Positions 56,150 to 64,000 of a DNA stretch of 64,000 nucleotides are shown piece by piece. How positions within the stretch are numbered: the first letter of the stretch is position 1; each line of letters begins with the position of its first letter. The notes beneath the pieces were generated by a model. It saw only the letters and a list, made by a program, of their open reading frames with translations. It was not told the DNA's origin and did no database searches. Source of the DNA: Cercis canadensis (Eukaryota; Streptophyta; Magnoliopsida; Fabales; Fabaceae); the NCBI GenBank assembly GCA_003255065.1, contig QAOA01002493.1, forward strand, positions 42,666-106,665, given 5' to 3'. A program made the translations under genes and the position numbers.

Positions 56150-57035
56150 TCTTTCTAAGTAGAAAAGTCCTTTATAAAAAAAAAGTCATGATGACATGCT
56201 CTTGCAGTGCATTAAGGCGAAGGAAGCCAATTGTATTTTGAGCCTTGTTCATGATGGAATATGCGCCATTCATGCAAATGGTCATATGATGGCTTGAAAA
56301 TTCTTGAGAGCTAGATATTACTGGATGACAATAAAGAGAGAGATTGTATCAATTACTTTAGAAAATGTCATAAATGCAAGATTTATGAGGATTAGATCAA
56401 TGCTCAACCATTTCCTCTTCATAATCTGACAACACCCTGATTGTTCTCGATGTGGGGAATCGATGTCATAGGATCCATTAATCCAAATGTCTCTAATGGA
56501 CATCATTTCATCCTAGTGGCAATTGATTATTTAACTAAGCGGATGGAAGTTGCTTCATATATGAAAGTCGCCCAGAGAGCAGTTGTTAAATTCTTAAAGT
56601 TAAACATTATTTGTTGATATGGGCAACCTGAGAGAATCATCACAGACAATGCTCCAAATTTGAATGGTGCTGAATTACAAAAGTTATTCTGAAACTAAGT
56701 TGGAAGAATCGGATGTGCGAGAGCTAGGTATGAGCAATTGAACATGATTGAAGAGAAGATATTGACTGTTATTTGTCATGGACAACTATACCATCAAAGA
56801 ATAGCTAGGACCTTTAATAAGAAAGTTTGACCTCAGGAATTCCAACTAAGGGATTTGGTGTTGAAGAAGATCCAACCACATCAATAAGATGCTCGAGGAA
56901 AATGGGCCCCAACTTATGAGGGACCATATATGGTTAAACAGACATTCTCAAGTGGAGCATTAATCCTTACAAATATGGAAGGTCAAGAGCTTCTTAGGCC
57001 TATAAATTTCGATACAGTTAAAAGATATTACTCAT
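56150..57035 (+). pseudogene. Ogre-like integrase with internal deletion
   Basis: The zinc-binding part is weak (56260-56400). The core has SMWGIDVIGSINPNVSNGHH with the first Asp (about 56462) and RIITDNAPNLNGAEL with the second (about 56640). At about 56695 the sequence jumps to RARYEQLNMIEEKILTVICH, which normally lies about 90 residues further on, so the region with the catalytic Glu is deleted. The C-terminus (KWAPTYEGPYMVKQTFSSGA) is preserved. Confidence 0.78.
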
Positions 57036-57046
57036 AAAAGAAAAGA

Positions 57047-57215
57047 AAAAAGCCCGTTATGCTGAAAATCCGGATAGGTGGCTTAGGCAAAAATTAGGCT
57101 ATCAAAAAGCCTGCTAAGCTGAAAACCTGAAAGGGTAGCTTAGGAAAAAATTAAGGGGTTGAAAAGCTTGCTAAGCTGAAAACCCGAGAGGACGGTCTGA
57201 GTAAGGAGGGATACA
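57047..57215 (+). repeat. 58-bp tandem units in the Ogre-like 3' UTR
   Basis: Three units each contain GC-TGCTAAGCTGAAAACC (first TTATGCTGAAAATCC) and GGCTTAGGCAAAAATT-like sequence. Starts are near 57047, 57104 and 57162. Confidence 0.75.
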
Positions 57216-57576
57216 TACAACAATACCAGGAGGTAAAGGTAAAGCTTGGTGACAGTGTAATTCATGAGAAATTGAGAAACTTGCATTCTAACATTGGAGG
57301 GGTAACTGTCCTCATCGGTTGAGTAAAATTCATATCCAATACAATATGAGAATCACTTAAGTTTGACATTGCGGCGCGAAAAACTGGGGCAATTTTTTTC
57401 ATCCATGTAGCTTCTTAATTTTTCATCTCGAATTACGTGGGCTTTGATTCCTCTTCGAGAATACATAGACACCTACTTAGTAGAACAAGTTCGACATTAT
57501 AAAATCCCTATACTAGGAAAAATTTTCTTCGATGTATTGATGATACACCTCTTTGGATTTAGCTTCCCTATACCAA

Positions 57577-57960
57577 TTTACAATTTCTCCAGCCAATTTA
57601 CAATTTCTTGCCAATTTACAATTTTTTGTCAATTTACAATTTCTTGCTAATTTATAATTTCTCTAGCCAATTTACAATTTCAAGCTAATTTACGATTTCT
57701 TGCCAATTTATAATTTCAAGCTAATTTAAAATTTTATACCAATTTACAACTTATTGCCAATTTATAATTTCTTGGCAATTTACAATTTCAAACCAATTTA
57801 CAATTTCATGCTAATTTACAATTTCCTGCCAATTTACCATTTCAAGCCAATTTAAATTTCCTGCCAATTTAAAGTTCATGTCAATTTACAATTTCTTGTT
57901 GATTTACAATATTTTGCCAATTTAAAATTCCCCATCAATTTAAAGTTTTTGCCAGTTTTC
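57577..57960 (+). repeat. Degenerate CAATTTACAATTTC minisatellite
   Basis: About eighteen units of CCAATTTACAATTT plus a variable 4-8 base linker (CTTG, CAAG, CCTG) fill 57577-57960 between integrase and the LTR. No coding signal is present. Confidence 0.88.
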
Positions 57961-58114
57961 AAATCCCTACATGTTTTAAATTTCTTGCTATTTGAGCACC
58001 AACATTTGATATTTTGTTTCCCATAAAAAAATATTCATATTTTGTCTTTACATATTTCCTATATGAAAACGTGAAAAGTCTGAGCTTGACACGTTATTCT
58101 AATAGAAAACATAT

Positions 58115-58127
58115 GAAGAGGGACAAC
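58115..58127 (+). other. Polypurine tract of the Ogre-like element
   Basis: GAAGAGGGACAAC directly precedes the LTR start TGTAAATACC. Confidence 0.6.
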
Positions 58128-58507
58128 TGTAAATACCGTATTTTTTTCGGGTTTTTTTGTGGTGTAAAAAAAATGATTCTTGAAAAAAAAAGATGTAAGT
58201 TTTAACTTTTGATTAATTATTTTTATATTGTTGCTTTGGCATTTGTAATAAAGCAAACCCTAGGCCTAGTTCATTGTTAGTCTAGCCCCTTTTTTTTTTT
58301 CATCTAGCCCATTCTTCAACAATTAATTTTTTGCAAATAGTGAATAATATAAAAAAAAAAAAAAGAGAAAAAGAATTTTGTAAATATATTTTTGTGTCAC
58401 TAGATCTAGGAGCACCAATAGGAGAGCAAAGAATAGATTTCCTTCTCTCCCTATTGGTCCAAGTCTATGTATTTTCCACATTTAGTAAATAACTAAATTT
58501 TTTTTTT

Positions 58508-58880
58508 AAAAAGAGGAAACAAATTAAAAGGGGAAGCAGGGGAGTAGGCAGCAAGAAAGAAAGGGCAAAATGGGAAATCAAAGGAGAGAAATATCTAGAG
58601 AAGATATAGAGTGCCTAAGAGAGAAAAATGAAGGAAGGATTGACTATAGAAAAGAGGAGAGAGGGGGTGTTTGTGAAGAAGAAAGAAGTGAAAGAATAGA
58701 AAGCAAGAAAAAAAAAAGAGGAAAAAGGGAGGAAAGCTTCGGTTAGAGAGAGATAGGGAGAGCAAGAATGGAAGAAGAATAGAAGGAGAATATAGAGAAA
58801 GGGAAGAATAGTGCGAGTGAGAAGGGAAAGAGACCGAGAGCACTGAGAAGAGAAAGAGTCGAAATAGAGAAGTTGAGAGG
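58508..58880 (+). repeat. 370-bp purine-biased tract in the LTR
   Basis: The + strand is mostly A and G (GAGAGAGGGGG, GAAGAAAGAAG). Pyrimidines occur only as scattered bases. Long open frames on the minus strand here are by-products of the bias. Confidence 0.85.
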
Positions 58881-59707
58881 TGGAATGACGGTAGAACAAA
58901 GAATTGCCCACTTCAATGCAGACCAGTAGCAAGCCTTAAAGTAGAAATTTGGGTTAACCTCCACCATCTTCAAGTTTAGGTAACCACTCTATCATGGATT
59001 TGCTTATGATTTTTGATTGGTTTTGGTTTATATGCAATAATAATTCGAGATTCCTGCTCATTTTGGCTTATCAGATAATATTCCTCATTGTCCGGTACAT
59101 TGGTGGTTTTCTTTTTTCATTTATTGGGTAGATATATTCACTTGGTGATGGGTTCTTTTTTTTTTTTTTTTTTAAANTTTTTTTTTTTTTAAAGTTAGTG
59201 CTAATTAATAGTTTCGGCTGTGTGAAAATTACGATTGAAATAGAGGTTTTTGCTTGAACATGCGATATTGATGTGGGTTCATGTTCCTAACTTATTATTC
59301 ATTACAACTCTTGGAGATTTCAATTCAGCTATGGATGTTTTAGATGCACAAAGGGCATATTTCAGTTACGTTTTTGGACTGTGTATATTCAAGCATGTTT
59401 ACTGATATTTATTGCATTAGAGTTGGTAACCGGATATTCTATATTTTCACTTGAAACTTGATTGTCAATGGTGGAATCGAGTTGGGCATGAATTTTGGTT
59501 TGGCTGCAGGTTTATTAGTTGCTCTACTATTTATTCCCTATGGTTTTTGGCTGGTTTCCCTTATATTTTTGGAATATTGGTTTGGTTTCAATTTGATACA
59601 TGTATAATCCTGAAAGTTTTCCTTTGAGTTTGGTTCTTGGGGTTTTACCTTTCAGACTTGGACCATAGACATTTGTTATTAAGAATGTATAAGTGTATTT
59701 GGGCTAC

Positions 59708-59708
<1 letters not shown>

Positions 59709-59739
<31 letters not shown>
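59709..59739. repeat. TA dinucleotide microsatellite
   Basis: About fifteen TA units lie in the T-rich LTR interior. Confidence 0.92.
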
Positions 59740-59743
<4 letters not shown>

Positions 59744-62599
59744 GCCTCATTCTGCCATATTAAGTTTTTCTATTTTTTTGTGTCATGTGATGGTGAAATC
59801 ATGCAATTGATCTTCTTATTATTTTTATCTTTGAACAACTTCATTTTTATTAACATTGCTCAAATTCTGAATTTGATGTTATTATTTTTTTTTTCTTTTG
59901 TGTCAATGGTGGATTAATTGGAGGGTTTTATGTGTTTGGTTGAACTCATATCTCCTTTTGTTTATTTTACCAATGCAATTTTTTTAGGGAAAGTGTTGTA
60001 AGGCTGATTCAAAGAACTCTACTAGACTGTATTTATCTATTCATTCCTAAGTTTGTGGATACCCTTAAACAATAACCTATCATTTATAGAAGCTCCAGGG
60101 TAAAATGTGGGACTACATTTTCTTCTTGGTTTGGTTATTCTTGATGTTTGAAAGCTGTTTGGGGTAATTATCATTAATCTTGATGCTTAAATAGGGAATG
60201 TTTTAGTGCTGTTTTGAGGGCAATTGTGGATTGTGCGGAAGTTGCCATTTTGATTCTACATGATTTTGATATCCTTAGGTGATAATTGAGGGGCTGTTTG
60301 CTATGATGTTTTGATGGCAGTTCTGAGTATTTTTATGCACTTTTGGCACTACTTTGGAGCTGTTGGCACTACATTGGGTCACTCCTTACTCTTTTGGTGT
60401 TCAGTTTCAGGGCCTTTTCAAGATGGAATTTTATATTATTCTAGGTTGATCTCTATTATCTTGAATGTTTTTTTTTTAAGTATTAATTGGTGACTATGAT
60501 GTAGTGTTTTGCATGCTAAATGGAGATTTCTCATACTATTATAGGGATTGTTCTGGTCTAAAGCGCATGGCTGTTTTCTTGGAAAATAATGCTCACTATT
60601 TATGATTCAGTTGAGCTTCTTTAGGGCTATCTTAGGCACATTTCATGCATGTCCCCGACATCATTTTTATGCCCTGTTGAGACTATTTTTGACTCAGTGA
60701 TTCGTCGCTGTTGTGTTTGCTTTTATGCCATGGCATGGTTCATTTTTAGTAAGACTTAGCCACAATGTTGTGATTGGTTTGGGTGGCGGTGTCAATCCAT
60801 GATCAAGGGGCTTTGGGTTACTTCATTTTAGTATTTTGGTGAATGAACAAAGAAGTTTTGGGTTATTTCGTTTTACTAGTTTAGGTGCTATTTTGGGGTT
60901 GTTTTGGGTGTTGTTCCTGTTTGTTTTGGTTGACTGTTCTATGCATATCTTGGGGTTGCACTTTGACTATTTTCCCTATGCCCTTTGGGCTGCCACAGTT
61001 GAAATCATGATGATTTTTTTCTATTGCACTTGTATTGAGCTATTTTGGAAAAGTTGTTGAGTATTTTGGGGCTGCATGTACATCTAAGGTAGCACTTGAT
61101 AATTCTACATTTGCCTATGTGCTCTCATGGTTAGATAATTTTACATTTAGGCTAGAAGCATCAAAATACCTATTCTCGGGTCTGTCAGTCCCCTTATGGC
61201 AGTGCTCAATGTTTTTTGTTATAACAAGAGCTATAGGGCTCCAATCCAAGTAATTTTTTTCTTGTTAAAATTGGGAGACATATATATTTCATGTGTAAAA
61301 TTTATTTTTTTATATATATCTACTAATCCTAGTTTGCATTTCAAGTTAGTAGTTTTTTCTGTGTTGTCAAGTTGTCAGACAGCTCTGGTAGCGTTTAATC
61401 TCTTAATTCTTTCTAGAGCTACAGAGCTTAGAATTTAGCACTGTTTGTCTCGATAGAACCATAAGATGTGTGCCTTTGATATATGAAATTTTTAGAATTT
61501 TTTCATTTTTCCACCACTTCCAGTTCTAATTTGAATGCAACTGTTTTGGATTATGCCTGAGTGACCCTTTCTTAATTTTCTATTATTCCATTTTTGTGAG
61601 TTTTAGCTTGGTTCTAAGCATTGCATAGGAGCTATTGGCAATTCAATTTGGTAATTTCTGCATTTGCCTACATGAGAGATGATTGGTAGTCTTATTTTTG
61701 GGTGGTGGTTGTCTTATATTTATTTGGAGTTCAATTTGAAATAATTATTGGGTTATTGAATTCTCCAAGTTGTGGTCATTGTTTATTGGGTGTCATTTGG
61801 GATGCTTCTTATATGATTGAGGCATGAGATATATTTGAAATGATGATATTTAGTTGTGAATCTTTTAACTTGTATTTGGTGTTTCCTTGAGCAACTTTAC
61901 ATATGACTGAGGGTGATTGTGGTCATGAGCAAGTTGGAGGGCTCTGCTCAAGAAGGCTTTGCTACAATCTAGGAGTAAGAGATTCTTATTTATCTTACCT
62001 TTTTTTTCAAAGTCCATTTCCCTAAGACAAATATTGTAATACTTAAAATCATACATTTGTACTGCATATAAAATATATATTTGTATCATGTAGTATCCGC
62101 AGGCCCCTTCACTTATCATGGGAGGATAGATTGAGTCTGATTCCTTTATGGCATAGCTTTGTTTATCCAATCTAGGTGAATGTAGCAACACCCTAGAAGG
62201 CACTTTATACAAGAAAGGGGTGGAAGGATTTAGGCCTCAATAGAGAAATCATGCATTGCATATTTAAATTCTCTATTTTTTATTTTGTTAGATATTCCTA
62301 TAATACATTTATTATTTTGAGATAAATAAAATACACATTCTTGACCATATTATGTTCACACAATAAATTTTGGGTAACCGTCTTTTAGACGGGTGTTATG
62401 GGGTGCCTAACACCTTCTCTACATACAAACTAACTCTTGAATCATCTTTGCTTCACAAACCATTTTTAAAATTGAAAAAAAGGTTTTCCAACTTTTTTCC
62501 ATTTTCTTAATTAGTGGTGACTCCAAGTTTCCTTTGAAAATGAATCTCTTTTTAAAATTCGTCATTTGTGTCGTAGCGACCTTTGTGTATGTTGTGACA

Positions 62600-64000
62600 C
62601 AAAGTTTAAGCCAATAAGCAAGGATCGAATAAAAGGGGGCCGTATGCTTGATTCAAGAGTCAGAAGGGTCAAACAACGAAGTTAGGCAGAGCCGGAGTGC
62701 CCCAACGCTATCAACTTTGTGCATTTTTTCGTTTTCTTCCCTAAATTGACTCCGAATTGAGTCTTTTTGGGCCCATTTTTATACTAGTTAAAACCTATGT
62801 TATTTTTCTTATTTGGAATTGGACTTTTACTAGGAATTTAGGTTTTGGACTTGGGCTAGGCCCTTTTACCAATTAGGGTAAAATAGGTTAGTCTTTAGTT
62901 TAAAGCGAGTTGACCACCTTGTGATAGCAATTAGATTTGGATAATTTCAAAAATTGGAGTTGAGAAGTTTCGCTTTCCTTGGATCTTTGATGAACTATTA
63001 GAACTTATCAACAACCCTAGTTCTTGTGGCATTTGATCTAAGACTTATCACTCACCCCTATCCCCTTTTGAGTGTAGCGTCTATATTATTCTCTTTTGTT
63101 TTGATTTTTCGTTTATGAACTTTGATTGGACGATTCTCGAGCAATTGAATCTCTACCATTCAGGACAAATCCATAGAGGTTCACATCATTATTGATTAAT
63201 TTGACATGGTGCATGGTGGTCATCTTAGTAAATTACATAGAAAAGTCATTCACCTTCTACAATAGTAATGCATGACCTATCCACGTACATATACGTAAAA
63301 TTGAATTTTTAGTTTAAGTAAAGTTTCAATTTCTCTCTTTTAATATAGGAAAGAATGAGTATAAAATTCATTACACCAATGTCATATCCCTTTCATAGTT
63401 ATCATAAATCCTCTTACACCAATACCCTTTATTGGGCCTGGACACAAAGCTAATTAAGCCCAATGTGGGGTGGATTGAACTCATTTTGGCCTATTGCTTT
63501 AGGTGATATCTGCTTAAAGCGTTTGAACTCCACCTCAGATGCAATTAGAAGGAAAAAGAAACTCCACTTTAGTAGCACCAACATATTTTGCATTAGGAGA
63601 CTCCCACTAATACCACTCCCTCTCTATGTCCTTCTTCTTTGATATAGCGCAAGACTTTTTTTGGCTCATTGTAAGGTATCATATTCCTCTCATTCTTTGC
63701 ATTATTCTAGAAGAAGCACTTTACTTGTAATAAGTCAACTCCACAAAGAAAATCACATACCTCTCCTATAAGTCATCAAATCTTTGACCCCGATATTGGA
63801 GAGCTCTCATCAATCCACTTCTTTATTTGTTCGGTGCATGTGCCCCTTTGTGATATTGAAATTTATCCACGCATGAATCTTACTTTTTACAGGTCTAGTA
63901 CTTCAAATTGTTGTATTGTAGAGAATTCATCAGATGCCGACATGACTTTTTCTCAAGCCGACCCAAAGTTAGAACAAAAATGAGTTTTTGTAACTTCACA
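62600..64000. other. Right-hand flank, no gene seen
   Basis: No domain, tRNA or repeat end is recognised. GGATCGAATAAAAGGGGGCC near 62624 and the GGGCC-containing segments up to 62870 have the look of retrotransposon-derived DNA but cannot be placed. Confidence 0.35.

Larger units (their letters stand above)
52380..62599 (+). mobile_element. Ogre/Tat-like Ty3/gypsy element, decayed, with 4.5-kb 3' LTR
   Basis: Protease, RT, two RNase H domains and integrase occur in order on the + strand (52540-57035). They are followed by a repeat-bearing 3' UTR (57036-58114), a purine tract (GAAGAGGGACAAC, 58115-58127) and an LTR from TGTAAATACC (58128) to GTTGTGACA (62599). LTR length and dual RNase H fit the Ogre/Tat group. 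The 5' LTR and gag are missing or replaced by the inverted fragment to the left. All frames are broken. Confidence 0.8.
58128..62599 (+). repeat. 3' LTR of the Ogre-like element (about 4.5 kb)
   Basis: It runs from TGTAAATACCG to GTTGTGACA. The last 700 bp resemble, in reverse complement, 50747-51800. The first kilobase holds a purine-only-like tract (58508-58880). The middle (59000-61800) is T-rich without genes, with a TA microsatellite at 59709-59739. The 3' limit is supported by the inverted copy; the 5' limit rests on the purine tract alone. Confidence 0.65.

Noticed and set aside
58595..58973. Three overlapping minus-strand open frames rich in Ser, Phe and Leu
   Set aside because: They are the complement of the purine-biased tract inside an LTR. 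Low complexity explains their length.
59693..61438. Several hydrophobic + strand frames of 60-80 codons
   Set aside because: T-rich LTR interior yields Phe/Leu-rich frames. There are no conserved motifs and no consistent frame.

Overview
This window is nuclear DNA of a flowering plant, almost certainly a eudicot. The evidence is two intact plant gene families (RAV-type AP2/B3 factor, NPF transporter), plant Ty1/copia and Ty3/gypsy lineages with their usual primer sites, tRNA-derived SINEs, L1-type LINE tails, AT-rich intergenic DNA and GT-AG introns. I cannot name the species. Ten isolated single N characters occur; several sit between near-identical flanks and look like unmerged contig joins.

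Layout. 1-2613: 3' UTR and 3' LTR of a Ty3/gypsy (Athila-like) element, + strand. 2614-6450: decayed Ty1/copia remnant, +. 6490-7880: two 5'-truncated LINE tails in opposite orientations. 8282-13027: complete but frame-broken Ty1/copia element on the minus strand, with 5-bp target duplications. 13033-18938: AT-rich intergenic DNA with a Mutator-type MITE (9-bp target duplication), a second terminal-inverted-repeat element and a SINE relic. 18939-19976: intronless RAV-type transcription factor gene, minus. 19977-25500: intergenic, with an assembly duplication, a doubtful small ORF and a clean SINE. 25513-29626: NPF (NRT1/PTR) transporter gene, +, five coding exons, best matching the NPF7 group. 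31142-50419: one 19-kb nest.

The nest is a Tat-lineage Ty3/gypsy element on the minus strand (LTRs 31147-31466 and 50089-50414, target duplication AAAAC). It carries an extra antisense gene next to its 3' LTR and tandem repeats in its 3' UTR. Three later insertions sit inside it: an LTR at 33631-35150 ending at an N, a solo LTR at 38487-39914 with GTGAG duplications, and a CRM-clade chromovirus at 41628-48484. The CRM polyprotein frame is open except for two TAG codons. From 50747 on there is an Ogre/Tat-like element: an inverted LTR fragment, a decayed + strand pol with two RNase H domains, a minisatellite-bearing 3' UTR and a 4.5-kb 3' LTR (58128-62599). The last 1.4 kb shows no gene.

Only the RAV-type and NPF genes look like functional host genes. 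They face opposite ways and nothing suggests that they work together. I found no CRISPR array, rRNA gene or intact tRNA gene. The most unusual items are the antisense gene in the Tat element, the empty and occupied insertion site preserved on one scaffold, the nearly intact CRM element without target duplication, and an antisense reading frame shared by two divergent Ogre-like LTR copies.
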